A stretch of 64,000 bases of DNA from assembly GCA_963422275.1 (NCBI GenBank), contig OY729418.1:1178001-1242000 (forward strand), in the 5' to 3' direction. The notes under the pieces are model-generated. The model searched no databases. It was not told the origin of the DNA and was given only the letters and a program-made list of their open reading frames with translations. The stretch comes from G963422275 sp963422275. GTDB taxonomy: Bacteria; Pseudomonadota; Alphaproteobacteria; Rhodobacterales; Rhodobacteraceae. Positions 17,957 through 26,708 of the stretch are shown one piece after another (the stretch's first letter is position 1; every line of letters begins with the position of its first letter). Both the position numbers and the translations under genes were made by a program.

Positions 17957-20851
17957 CTAAGCTGCCCAGATCTTGCAGAGAGTGGCTTTTGTCTCCTGCA
18001 TCTGCGTTACAGAGTCATAGCCATACGTCTGGGCTGTGTTGCTGGATTCCCCCAAGATATACGGGTCCGCTCCTTCGGGATACTTGTGCCTCAGGTTCGC
18101 ACCCTCGAAGTGCCCTCCGAAGTGGAAGGGCATGAACGCGACACCCGCGCCAACCCGTTCGGTCACCAGAGCCATTACCTTGACCTTGGCGCCCTCGGGA
18201 CCTTCAACCCAGACCTGCGCACCGTCTCGCAAACTGTAGTCGTTGGCATCCCGTGGGTTGATCTCGACGAACATGTCCTGCTGCAGTTCTGCAAGCCACG
18301 GATTCGACCGGCTTTCGTCGCCACCGCCCTCGTACTCAACCAAACGACCCGATGTCAGGATTATCGGATACTCCTTGGAGAAGTCATTCTTCTGAATGGA
18401 CGCGTAAAGGGTTGGCAGACGGTAGAACTTCCGGTCCTCGTAAGTCGGATAGTCAGCCACCAAGTCACGCCGCGGCGAGTAAAGAGGTTCGCGGTGCAGC
18501 GGGATCGGATCCGGAAATGTCCAAACGACCGACCGCGCCTTCGCGTTGCCGAAAGGCGCACAACCATGCCGGATCGCGACACGCTGGATGCCTCCTGAAA
18601 GGTCGGTCTTCCAGTTGGTCTTCGGACCGGCAACGGCATCTATCGCCGCCCGCTCCTCTGGCGTCAGATCGCTGTCCCAACCAAGATCCATAAGCATCTG
18701 CATCGTGAATTCGGGATATCCATCCTGGATTTCCGAACCTACGCTGTAGACGCCTTCCGCAAGCAGGTTCTCGCCGTCCCTCTCGACCCCGAAGCGTGCC
18801 CGGAAAGTGAGCCCGCCTTCGGCGACAGGCTTCGACATGTCGTAGAGGTTCGGGGTTCCTGGATGCCCCATTGATGCAGTCCCCCAGCATGGCCAAGGCA
18901 TGCCGTAGTAATCTCCGTCGGCAGGACCGCCCACGGCCTGCAATGTCGTTCGATCGAACGTGTGCTGATTGGCCATGTGCAGCTTGATCCGCTCCGGCGA
19001 CTGACCGGTGTAACCGACCGTCCACATGCCCGCATTGAACTCGCGCGTGATGTCCTCGACGTTGGGCTGGTCTTCGCCATCCATGCCGATGTTGCGAAAC
19101 AGGCGGTCGGCAAATTCGAACTTCTTCGCGAACCTCGCGATGATATCTTGGTCCGGAAGCGACTCAAAAACTGGTTCCACAACCTTTTGGCGCCATTGAA
19201 GCGAACGATTGGAGGCAGTAACCGAGCCACTTGTCTCGAACTGGGTCGAGGCGGGAAGCAAGTACACGCCGTCCGTGCGGTCATGAAGAATGGCGGAAAC
19301 CGTCGGATACGGGTCGACCACGACTAGCAAGTCCAGCCTTTCCATCGCGGTCTTCATTTCCTTCAGCCGCGTTTGGGAGTTTGGAGCGTGCCCCCACAGC
19401 ACCATCGCCCGGACGTTGTTGGGCTGATCTATCTTGTCGGGATCCTCAAGCACGCCGTCGATCCATCTGGACACCGGGATGCCAGTGAGGTTCATCAGCA
19501 TCTTGTCCTTGCCGTCCGCGCCTTGGATGGTGTCGAATCGGCCTTTCAGCCAATCCAGATCCTCGTCCCAGACACGTGCCCAGTGGGCCCAGGCGCCAGC
19601 CGAGAGACCGTAGTATCCGGGCAACGTGTGGCTGAGGACGCCGAGGTCCGTCGCGCCTTGCACGTTATCGTGGCCGCGGAAGATGTTCGTGCCGCCTCCC
19701 GAGGTGCCCATGTTGCCGAGAGCAAGTTGCAGCACGCAGTAGGCGCGCGTGTTGTTGTTGCCGTTGGTGTGCTGGGTTCCACCCATGCACCAGATCACGG
19801 TGCCAGGCCGGTTGTTGGCCAAGGTCCGGGCCACGCGCCGAAGCTGTGACCCCGGCACGCCAGACACGCGCTCAACCTCGTCGGGCGTCCAGTGGGCCAC
19901 TTCCTCGCGAATCTGATCCATCCCCCAGACGCGGGTCCGGATGAATTCCTTGTCCTCCCACCCGTTCTCGAACAGGTGCCAGAGGATGCCCCAAACCAGC
20001 GCGACGTCCGATCCCGGGCGAAGCCGGACATATTCGTCGGCGTGAGCCGCTGTCCGCGTGAAGCGCGGGTCGCAGACAATCAGAGGCGCGTTGTTCCGCT
20101 CCTTCGCGCGCAGGACATGCAACAGGGACACGGGGTGCGCCTCGGCCGGGTTGCCTCCGATCAGGAAGATCGCCCTGGAATTGTGGATGTCGTTGTAGCT
20201 GTTGGTCATGGCGCCGTAGCCCCATGTGTTCGCAACGCCGGCAACGGTGGTCGAGTGGCAAATTCGCGCCTGATGATCCACGTTGTTCGTGCCCCAGTAG
20301 GCGGCAAACTTGCGGAACAGATAGGCCTGCTCATTGCTGTGCTTGGCCGAACCCAGCCAGAAAACGCTGTCTGGTCCGCTTTCCTCGCGAATTTTCAGCA
20401 TCGAGTCGCCGACCTCGTCGATCGCCTGCTCCCAGCTGACGCGAACCCACTCGCCAGCCACCTTCTTCATTGGGTACTTGAGACGGCGCTCGCCGTGAGC
20501 GTGTTCGCGCACGGACGCGCCTTTGGCGCAGTGCGCACCAAGGTTGAACGGACTGTCCCATCCAGGCTCCTGCCCGACCCAAACTCCGTTGTCCACCTCT
20601 GCGATCACGGAACAGCCCACCGAACAGTGGGTGCAGACCGACTTGAGAATTTCAACGCTGCCAGTGGCAGCTTGCTGGGCGGCAGCCCTAGTTACGGTGC
20701 CGCCGACGGCCCCGACCGCGGCAAGCCCGCCGATGGCCAGGCCGGAACTTCGCAGGAACGAGCGCCGATCCATCGCCCTTTCAGCCATATTAGACAGGAG
20801 CGTCGTCCGCTGGGGACGTCTCGCAACCCCGTTGGTCTTTTTCCTGAGCAT
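17957..20851 (-). CDS. fdhA: Formate dehydrogenase catalytic subunit (molybdopterin, Cys type, Tat-exported)
   Basis: The 964-residue subunit oxidises formate to CO2 at a bis-pterin W or Mo centre. A twin-arginine signal (RRSFLRSSG, residues 29-37) is preceded by an extended N-terminus and followed by a hydrophobic stretch ending AAAQ. The [4Fe-4S] site is CTHCSVGC (about 72-79) with a fourth Cys in GAHCAKGA. The residue that ligates the metal is Cys in ARICHSTT (about residue 197), where some homologues have selenocysteine; the adjacent His and the later GGTQHTNGNNN fit the family. The ATG at 20851 has a strong AAGGAGG site. A tungstate transporter nearby and a TorD chaperone upstream support a tungsten enzyme matured before Tat export. 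Metal identity is inferred. Confidence 0.94.
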   Translation of the reverse strand: MLRKKTNGVARRPQRTTLLSNMAERAMDRRSFLRSSGLAIGGLAAVGAVGGTVTRAAAQQAATGSVEILKSVCTHCSVGCSVIAEVDNGVWVGQEPGWDSPFNLGAHCAKGASVREHAHGERRLKYPMKKVAGEWVRVSWEQAIDEVGDSMLKIREESGPDSVFWLGSAKHSNEQAYLFRKFAAYWGTNNVDHQARICHSTTVAGVANTWGYGAMTNSYNDIHNSRAIFLIGGNPAEAHPVSLLHVLRAKERNNAPLIVCDPRFTRTAAHADEYVRLRPGSDVALVWGILWHLFENGWEDKEFIRTRVWGMDQIREEVAHWTPDEVERVSGVPGSQLRRVARTLANNRPGTVIWCMGGTQHTNGNNNTRAYCVLQLALGNMGTSGGGTNIFRGHDNVQGATDLGVLSHTLPGYYGLSAGAWAHWARVWDEDLDWLKGRFDTIQGADGKDKMLMNLTGIPVSRWIDGVLEDPDKIDQPNNVRAMVLWGHAPNSQTRLKEMKTAMERLDLLVVVDPYPTVSAILHDRTDGVYLLPASTQFETSGSVTASNRSLQWRQKVVEPVFESLPDQDIIARFAKKFEFADRLFRNIGMDGEDQPNVEDITREFNAGMWTVGYTGQSPERIKLHMANQHTFDRTTLQAVGGPADGDYYGMPWPCWGTASMGHPGTPNLYDMSKPVAEGGLTFRARFGVERDGENLLAEGVYSVGSEIQDGYPEFTMQMLMDLGWDSDLTPEERAAIDAVAGPKTNWKTDLSGGIQRVAIRHGCAPFGNAKARSVVWTFPDPIPLHREPLYSPRRDLVADYPTYEDRKFYRLPTLYASIQKNDFSKEYPIILTSGRLVEYEGGGDESRSNPWLAELQQDMFVEINPRDANDYSLRDGAQVWVEGPEGAKVKVMALVTERVGAGVAFMPFHFGGHFEGANLRHKYPEGADPYILGESSNTAQTYGYDSVTQMQETKATLCKIWAA

Positions 20852-20959
20852 TTCTTTCCTCCTTGCGGCACCTCTGGAAATTCCGATGTGCCAAAACTCT
20901 CTGGTCTATGGCCGATGGGCGTCACGCAACCGCTGGCCATTCATTGTCGAGCTGATCCG

Positions 20960-21151
20960 TCAGAAACGGGCGCTCTCGTAGTAGGCACGGGTGTGGCCTG
21001 TGTCCATCATCAACGGACTGGCTTCGTCAGCCACGGCCGCTTCAGCTTTCGCCCCTGCCATCGTCGCAACCGCGGCGGAAGGGGCGAGAACGGAAACCAG
21101 TTTCAGGAAATCGCGGCGATCGGCCGAAACGCCTCCCGATTTTTCGTCCAT
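20960..21151 (-). CDS. Small Tat-signal protein of the formate dehydrogenase region
   Basis: This 63-residue protein is little more than a twin-arginine signal (DRRDFLKLVSVLAPSAAVA, residues 11-29) followed by a short tail with MMDTGHTRAYYESARF. It fits the formate dehydrogenase region TAT-target family (TIGR02811), which sits upstream of fdhA in many proteobacteria. The ATG has an AGGAGG site. Its function is unproven; it may help export or assemble the FDH complex. It is the first gene of the fdhABC transcription unit. Confidence 0.88.
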   Translation of the reverse strand: MDEKSGGVSADRRDFLKLVSVLAPSAAVATMAGAKAEAAVADEASPLMMDTGHTRAYYESARF

Positions 21152-21554
21152 CTGTTTGAGTCCTCCTGTTCAATCCCGTGGACCGCTTGCCGCGATCCAA
21201 CGCTTAAGAATACATTCGACCGGCAAAAACGTCAAATTTTGCCACGCGAAATCGATTCATCATTTTCCCTTTTTTTCATTCTAAAGCAACATGTTAAAAT
21301 AATAAATCTATCCGTCTGGTTACAAAAAATAGCTGACTTTTTTAGTCGGATTTGCGTATCTTGCCGGTTGCACACCGTTGATTCGAAATTCCGTAGACGC
21401 GGATTTAACCCCTGGACCGCGCAAGTGCATTCATCCGCAAATCCGTTCCGCATTCCCGCGAAGCAATTTGCGACCGGGGCGAGGCCCGTCCGCAATCACA
21501 AGGCCCCTGATTGCGAAACTGACGGCGGCGCAACCAAGTCAGCGCGCCTGGCGA
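21152..21554. promoter_or_regulatory. AT-rich leader of the fdh operon with a candidate promoter
   Basis: These 400 bases are much richer in A and T than their surroundings and separate torD from the fdh structural genes. On the minus strand TTGTAA (21320-21325) and TATTAT (21299-21304) form a -35/-10-like pair with a short 15-bp spacing. A small palindrome GACTTTTTTAGTC lies at 21335-21347, just upstream, and could be a regulator site. This would give a leader of about 140 nt before the first gene. The promoter call is tentative. Confidence 0.35.
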
Positions 21555-22175
21555 TTACCTGCGGCCAAATCCATCGGCCAGCCGAAACGCTTCCACCTCG
21601 ATCTCCATGAATTCACGGCCCACGGCGCCGACCGGGGCGTAAAACACCGAACTCTTGGCACCTTCCAGATCCGTGAAGAAATGCACAGCCCAAGGCCCGA
21701 TGTGCCGGTCAAAAAATCCCTTCTGCTCGTCAAGAGGCGTGGGCGGGCCAAATCGACCTGTGATCATGCCCGCCATCATCTCGAAGAGGCTGGCAATGTT
21801 GTCCTCGGGCTCGAACACGTTCGGCGCGCGGCTCATTCCCAAGCGCGCCATGTCCTTGCGCAGGGCAGCCAATGGCTTCTCGTTGAGGAACCCGGTCAGA
21901 TAGTAGCTGCAATACGGAAGAAGCTCCCCTCGGCCAACACCGATGAACAGGGTCGTGAACTCGCTCTTCAGCATCTTCGGCGTGGACACCTCGGCCAGAC
22001 GGCTGAGAGCCTGAATGGCCCGACCGAGATTTGTGTCGTCCCCCTCGATGGTCGCGATCCCCTGCAAGAGCGACCTGTCGGGAGGCGTCGCCAGCAGCGC
22101 TCCAAGAAAATCGTAGAGGTTGGCGCGAAATGCGTCTTCTTCGGGGACTTGTGGTTTCTTCGCCTTCGCAACCAT
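21555..22175 (-). CDS. TorD-family maturation chaperone
   Basis: This 206-residue all-helical protein belongs to the TorD/DmsD family, chaperones that bind Tat signals and hold molybdo- or tungsto-enzymes for cofactor loading. Family features are RANLYDFLGALLATPPD at the start, EFTTLFIGVGRGELLPYCSYY (the conserved EYxxLF...PY-type segment) in the middle, and FEPEDNIASLFEMMAGM (the E-P-x-D-x-h box) towards the C-terminus. Its likely client is FdhA. It starts right after the DUF3306 stop (TGAATG), so the two are coupled. Confidence 0.88.
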   Translation of the reverse strand: MVAKAKKPQVPEEDAFRANLYDFLGALLATPPDRSLLQGIATIEGDDTNLGRAIQALSRLAEVSTPKMLKSEFTTLFIGVGRGELLPYCSYYLTGFLNEKPLAALRKDMARLGMSRAPNVFEPEDNIASLFEMMAGMITGRFGPPTPLDEQKGFFDRHIGPWAVHFFTDLEGAKSSVFYAPVGAVGREFMEIEVEAFRLADGFGRR

Positions 22176-22775
22176 TCAGGTTTCGCCTTCAAGAGAGAAC
22201 GCAAAACGCATGCGGCGCTTGACGAGCGGAGGGAGGTCTTCGATATCGGACACTGGCAAGTCGTTGCCGACCTTGTCAGGTTCGACGTCAATTTCGGTGA
22301 ATTCCACCTCTTCTTCCGGAACGCTTTCAGCATCGGCCGCACGAGGATATCCATCGCTGTTTTCCGCGTCGCCGACTTCCGCAGACTTCTCCAACCTTGC
22401 CAGCATCCCCTTGCCGACTTGATAGGCAGTCTGCAGATTCTCCACCACGGTAGCGGCGTCTGTATAGTCCTCGCCGTAATCCACAAGCTCGTCGAGGTTC
22501 GCCAGAACCGGATTTGACAGCCAGAGCTTGCGCAACGCCCGTCGCCGCAATCGATCAGGCACGGCCTTGGCCATGAACGCGGAGAAGTCGTCACCGGGTT
22601 GCAACGTGTCGGGGTCGGGCAATTCCAGCTCCGCAAGCATCTCCTCGTCAGATCTTTCTTGCTGCGGCTCGGCATCGGCGGACTTCGGCGCGATGCCCTT
22701 CTGCTTCCGCTCGGCTTCGGCCTGAGCCATCACGCCCGCCCTTCGGCGCTCCCAGAAACCGGGATGGCCCGTCAA
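22176..22775 (-). CDS. DUF3306 protein of the formate dehydrogenase cluster
   Basis: The 199-residue product matches DUF3306, found next to DUF3305, TorD and FDH in many alpha- and betaproteobacteria. It opens PGFWERRRAGVMAQAEAER, has a conserved FSAFMAKAVPDRLRRRALRKLW helix region in the middle, and an acidic C-terminal half that probably is unstructured. Function is unknown; co-occurrence suggests FDH maturation. Its ATG overlaps the DUF3305 stop by 4 bp, and its own stop abuts torD. Confidence 0.85.
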   Translation of the reverse strand: MTGHPGFWERRRAGVMAQAEAERKQKGIAPKSADAEPQQERSDEEMLAELELPDPDTLQPGDDFSAFMAKAVPDRLRRRALRKLWLSNPVLANLDELVDYGEDYTDAATVVENLQTAYQVGKGMLARLEKSAEVGDAENSDGYPRAADAESVPEEEVEFTEIDVEPDKVGNDLPVSDIEDLPPLVKRRMRFAFSLEGET

Positions 22776-23347
22776 TGCAGCGCCTCCTTCATTCTGCCTG
22801 GCGCGCGGTAGACATCCGACTCTTTCCGAATCCTTGGATCCCCTATGCCATCCTGTTCGAGGTCAAATCTTTTCCGATCGCGCTTGCGCTTCACGAACTC
22901 GTCATGCTCATGATGTCGGTCGCAAAAATCCTGCACGAATGCCGCAAGCCCTTCGGGCATAGGCACTCGCTCGACGATCTCCTCGCCACTGTCAAGATAC
23001 CCTTGCGCTTCGTACGGCGAGGCCGTGACAAGCAATACCTCAATTCCGTGAAGCGCTTCCTTGTCATCGGTCTCACGCATCACTACATAGACCGAGGGAA
23101 CACGAGCGGACAGACTGGCAAGATATGCTTCCGTTTCGGATGCCCAAAGTTCAACCGGTACCGTTGCCGCGTGGTAATCGATCGCTTGGCCCTCGCGTCT
23201 CAGTTCCTTCCAGTGCGCCATCGGCGCACCTGGCAACACAGCCACCGCTTTCCATGTCCATCGAACCCAACGCGTTGCACCCGGGGCCCTGCGGACCACT
23301 ATTCCCAGCGGAATCGATGCAACCTTCGGCGACATTGCTGCTGACAT
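22772..23347 (-). CDS. DUF3305 protein of the formate dehydrogenase cluster
   Basis: This 191-residue protein matches DUF3305: IPLGIVVRRAPGATRWVRW near the start, WASETEAYLASLSARVPSVY in the middle and EGLAAFVQDFCDRHHE towards the end. Its function is unknown; it is tied to FDH by gene neighbourhood. It is the first gene of the DUF3305-DUF3306-torD unit. The ATG at 23347 was used; an ATG four codons in is equally plausible. Confidence 0.83.
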   Translation of the reverse strand: MSAAMSPKVASIPLGIVVRRAPGATRWVRWTWKAVAVLPGAPMAHWKELRREGQAIDYHAATVPVELWASETEAYLASLSARVPSVYVVMRETDDKEALHGIEVLLVTASPYEAQGYLDSGEEIVERVPMPEGLAAFVQDFCDRHHEHDEFVKRKRDRKRFDLEQDGIGDPRIRKESDVYRAPGRMKEALH

Positions 23348-23672
23348 CCCCCAGATGCGTCCGCTCCGACGCCACCCGCAGTACCGTCGGATGGAACTGC
23401 ATCACGCAGATATTCCGTGATTGCACGAAAACGCAAGCCCAATTATTGCGCTGGCGACTTGTTTCTGGTACCAGATCTTCGCTGGTTTCGGCATTTCGCG
23501 CACCTCTCCTGCGCAATGCATTCGCAACAGGCTGCCGCACCATGCGCGCTCGATGAAAGCCTTGACCAACGCATATCCCCAGTGGAGAGCCAATGCCAGC
23601 GCATGGTATGGGCGATTGGGCAGGTCCTGGTTGCCATGCTGAAGTTCGGCACAGTTGTTTGGGAGAACGCAA
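23348..23672. promoter_or_regulatory. Divergent intergenic region between DUF3305 and the polyferredoxin gene
   Basis: This 325-bp gap separates two divergent FDH accessory units and should hold both promoters. I could not assign a confident promoter or operator. Short open frames here lack recognisable motifs. Confidence 0.4.
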
Positions 23673-25634
23673 TTGACCAAATCGTTGATCCTATGCGATT
23701 GCCTGGGAAGTCAGAAACTGGACCGCGACACCATAGAGTCGGGCACTGACGTCCGGTGCTCGCGGATTCATTCGGCATTGTGCACCGCCCAAGCAGAGGT
23801 GGCCGCCAAAGCGATGACGAACGGCGACGCCATCATCGCATGTCATCAGGAACACGCCCGCTTTCTCGAAATTGCCGAGGAGATCGGTGTCGAAGCACCT
23901 GGATTTATCGATTTGCGAGATCGCGCAGGATGGTCCGACGAGGGGGCGTTGGCGGGGCCAAAGCAGGCGGCACTAGTTGCAGAAGCCTTGCTTCCGGTCC
24001 CAAAGATCCGAGCGCTTGACATTCAGTCTGAGGGACTTTGCCTCATTCTCGGCGAGGCGGACATCGCGATGGCAGCGGCTGATCGACTGGCAGAACCGCT
24101 GTCCGTGACAGTCCTGCTAGCGGACTTGCCCGAAAGCCTGCCTTTTCACCGCAAATTCGACGTTATTGCCGGACAGTTGGCGTCAGCGTCCGGCGCCTTG
24201 GGCGGGTTTTCGGTGAAGATTGACTTGCTTCGGCAGATCGAGCCGGGAGGCCGGGGAGGCTTTTCGATGGGAAGTCCTCGAAACGGTGCTGAATCGTCCT
24301 GCGACATCATACTTGATTTTCGCCGGGCCGCCCCTCTCTTCGGCGCCCACGAAAAGCGCGAAGGCTACTTGCGCGCCGACCCTGGCAATCCCAGTGCGGT
24401 TGCCGAGGCTCTATTGCTTGCCTCGCAGATGGTCGGGACATTCGAGAAACCGCTTTACGTGCGTCTCGAAGAATCGCTCTGCGCCCATTCGCGCGCCGAA
24501 AAGATTGGTTGCACAAAATGCCTTGACGCATGTCCGACGGGCGCCATCACTTCCGCAGGCGAGCATGTCACCATAGACTCGCTTGTTTGCGCGGGATGCG
24601 GTCAATGTTCGGCGCTTTGCCCTTCCGGCGCGGTCACAAGCGAAAACCCGCCGCCTGCGAGCCTGTTCCAGCGCATCGACACATTGGCCTCGACATATCG
24701 TGCCGCGGGCGGCAAGAATCCGCGCCTGCTCGTGCACACCAGTGCTCACGGCACCGAGATGATCGCGCTGGCCGCGCGCTTCGGGCGCGGCATTCCGGCA
24801 GATTCGATCCCCCTTGCAATCGATGCCGTGTCCAGCTTCGGACACGCTGAAATTCTTGCCTCGATTGGAGCTGGATTCTTGGAGGTCGATATACTGCTTT
24901 CACCGACAACCGAACGTGGAACTATCGATGCCGAAATCCTTCTGGCCGAGGTCCTGGGGGGTGCCGGGCGGATTCGCGTGCTCGACATGCAAGATCCTGA
25001 CGAGTTGTCCGACTCGCTCTTCGACTCTCAGCCAACGGAATCAGCCGTCGACCCCATTCTGCCGGTCGGGTCGCGGCGGCAGGTGACCCGTCTCGTCGCC
25101 AAGGCGCTGCATCCGGAGAATCAGGGAATATTGCCGCTGCCGGACGGAGCCCCCTACGGCACGGTCGAGGTCAACACCGAAACCTGCACGCTCTGTCTTG
25201 CATGCGCGTCCTTGTGCCCGGCCGGTGCATTGGGCGACAACCCGGACATGCCGCAACTGAGGTTTCAGGAAGACGCCTGCCTGCAGTGCGGCCTTTGCGT
25301 CAAGGTGTGCCCGGAAAGCGCGATTGCGCTGAAGCCGCAATTCAACCTCTCGGATTCAGTCTTTGCGCAGCAGGTGGTCAACGAGGAGGAGCCCTTCGAG
25401 TGCATCGAGTGCGGAAAGCCGTTCGGTGTCAAATCGATGATTGAAAGAATATCGAGCCAGCTTGCAGGCAAGCACTCCATGTTCGGCGACGCGAACGCAA
25501 CGCGGTTGATGCAGATGTGCGACGACTGCAGGATCCGGGCACAGTACCATTCGGAAAACAATCCGTTCGCTGCGGGCACGCGCCCGAAGACACGCACCAC
25601 CGACGATTACCTGTCAAATCGCAAGGACCGCTAA
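23673..25634 (+). CDS. Polyferredoxin-like 4Fe-4S protein of the formate dehydrogenase cluster
   Basis: This 653-residue cytoplasmic protein carries at least four [4Fe-4S] motifs: CTKCLDACPTGAI (about residue 280), CAGCGQCSALCPSGAV (about 306), CTLCLACASLCPAGAL (about 504) and CLQCGLCVKVCPESAI (about 535). Extra Cys pairs occur near the end (CIECG, CDDC). Between the two ferredoxin pairs is a Rossmann-like region. Homologues accompany FDH with DUF3305/3306/TorD and may supply electrons or Fe-S clusters during maturation. I chose the TTG at 23673 because GGGAG sits 8 nt upstream and it gives the family start TKSLILCDCLGSQK; a TTG six codons upstream is the alternative. The stop overlaps the convergent cytochrome gene by 4 bp. 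Confidence 0.85.
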   Translation: MTKSLILCDCLGSQKLDRDTIESGTDVRCSRIHSALCTAQAEVAAKAMTNGDAIIACHQEHARFLEIAEEIGVEAPGFIDLRDRAGWSDEGALAGPKQAALVAEALLPVPKIRALDIQSEGLCLILGEADIAMAAADRLAEPLSVTVLLADLPESLPFHRKFDVIAGQLASASGALGGFSVKIDLLRQIEPGGRGGFSMGSPRNGAESSCDIILDFRRAAPLFGAHEKREGYLRADPGNPSAVAEALLLASQMVGTFEKPLYVRLEESLCAHSRAEKIGCTKCLDACPTGAITSAGEHVTIDSLVCAGCGQCSALCPSGAVTSENPPPASLFQRIDTLASTYRAAGGKNPRLLVHTSAHGTEMIALAARFGRGIPADSIPLAIDAVSSFGHAEILASIGAGFLEVDILLSPTTERGTIDAEILLAEVLGGAGRIRVLDMQDPDELSDSLFDSQPTESAVDPILPVGSRRQVTRLVAKALHPENQGILPLPDGAPYGTVEVNTETCTLCLACASLCPAGALGDNPDMPQLRFQEDACLQCGLCVKVCPESAIALKPQFNLSDSVFAQQVVNEEEPFECIECGKPFGVKSMIERISSQLAGKHSMFGDANATRLMQMCDDCRIRAQYHSENNPFAAGTRPKTRTTDDYLSNRKDR

Positions 25635-26401
25635 TGCTCGAACGGCGCTCCCAAGTCGGCCGCTTCAATCTCGTTCATGTAGGCGATTATGGCTTCCAAT
25701 TCTTGCAGGGTCATTTCGATCGGCGCGATCGGCGAAGGAAAGGAAGCATGAAACGGCTCGGTCACTCCAGCGACCTGCGTGAAGGAGGGATGCGGATTGA
25801 GCAAGTGGAATTTCCGAAAGCGAAGCTCCCAGTCTTCCAGCGTGCGGAGCATCCCAAAAGAGGGCGTGGACCCGAGTCCCTTCATTCTGTTGACCGGCCC
25901 TACGACATGGCATCGTCCGCAGAGCATCAGGGAGAGCCGCTCGCCGGCGACGACGTCGCCGTCAAACTGCCTGGTCTCAACAACTTCTGGCACGCTTGCG
26001 GCAGACACGTAAAGCTGGGTCCCGTCGCGTCTGAAGCTGTCAATCGTGCGCTGGCCGATATCCGATTCAATCCAGGCGAGGAAGCGCTCGGCGAGATCCA
26101 CGCTGCCCGATTCCATGTCAGCGCGGGTCATCTGGACATGATACAGAGTCTGCTCCCCCCTGAACGCGGGCCTTCCACCGCCAAGTGCGGATTCGGGGCC
26201 GACAAGGATGTCCGCCTCGACATCGCCCGCCAGATCGACCGGCATCGCGCGAATTCCCGTCTTGAGAGAAAACCTGGGAAGAAGGTATTTCAGGAGACCG
26301 CTCTCGGACAATTCCGGACTTGCAGCGACCACGATAAGGCGTTCTTGAGCGGAAGCCGCGACTGTCGAAATGAGCAAGATTGCCAATGCAATGGTTTTCA
26401 A
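25631..26401 (-). CDS. TupA-like periplasmic domain fused to cytochrome c
   Basis: This 256-residue secreted protein begins with a signal peptide (MKTIALAILLISTVAASAQ). Residues about 20-165 resemble a shortened tungstate/molybdate-binding protein: SPELSESGLLKYLLPRF echoes the binding-site start of TupA, and ADILVGPESALGGG follows. From about residue 170 it is a c-type cytochrome with the heme motif CGRCH (LMLCGRCHVVGP) and helix PSFTQVAGVTEPFH, ending TLQELEAIIAYMNEIE. The fusion lies convergent to the polyferredoxin gene inside the FDH cluster. It may sense or bind oxyanion and move electrons in the periplasm. The heme domain is clear; the ligand-binding role is inferred. Confidence 0.78.
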   Translation of the reverse strand: MKTIALAILLISTVAASAQERLIVVAASPELSESGLLKYLLPRFSLKTGIRAMPVDLAGDVEADILVGPESALGGGRPAFRGEQTLYHVQMTRADMESGSVDLAERFLAWIESDIGQRTIDSFRRDGTQLYVSAASVPEVVETRQFDGDVVAGERLSLMLCGRCHVVGPVNRMKGLGSTPSFGMLRTLEDWELRFRKFHLLNPHPSFTQVAGVTEPFHASFPSPIAPIEMTLQELEAIIAYMNEIEAADLGAPFEH

Positions 26402-26504
26402 ATTCCAGTCAATCCACTATCCGTCTCACACCCTGCCGTTGCCGCAAGTCTAAAGCACGGCGGCGACGGCAGTCAATCCCAGCTGCATTCAAGAAAGGAA
26501 AGCC

Positions 26505-26708
26505 ATGAGCGACAATTTCAACATGACGATGCGCAAGTTTCTCAAGCAAGTTGGCGTGACGTCGCAGCAAGCCATTGAGGAAGCGATGCGAAAAGCCGGC
26601 CCGGAAAAAACGGCTAACCGGAAATTCGAGGCCAAAATGGTCTTGACGGTGGAAGGGATCGATCTGAGTCATACGGTCAAAGGCAATATCGACGGAAAAT
26701 CCGAATGA
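26505..26708 (+). CDS. DUF6494 small protein
   Basis: This 67-residue protein (MSDNFNMTMRKFLKQVGVT, then SQQAIEEAMRKA and LTVEGIDLSHTVKGNI) matches DUF6494, a short conserved protein found next to Mrp in FDH-type loci. Its function is unknown. The ATG has AAGGAAAG about 7 nt upstream. Its stop overlaps the mrp start (ATGA). It is the first gene of a four-gene unit. Confidence 0.8.
   Translation: MSDNFNMTMRKFLKQVGVTSQQAIEEAMRKAGPEKTANRKFEAKMVLTVEGIDLSHTVKGNIDGKSE

Noticed and set aside
20852..20959. Selenocysteine insertion in FdhA
   Set aside because: The metal-ligand position in ARICHSTT is encoded by an ordinary Cys codon, and no in-frame TGA is present.
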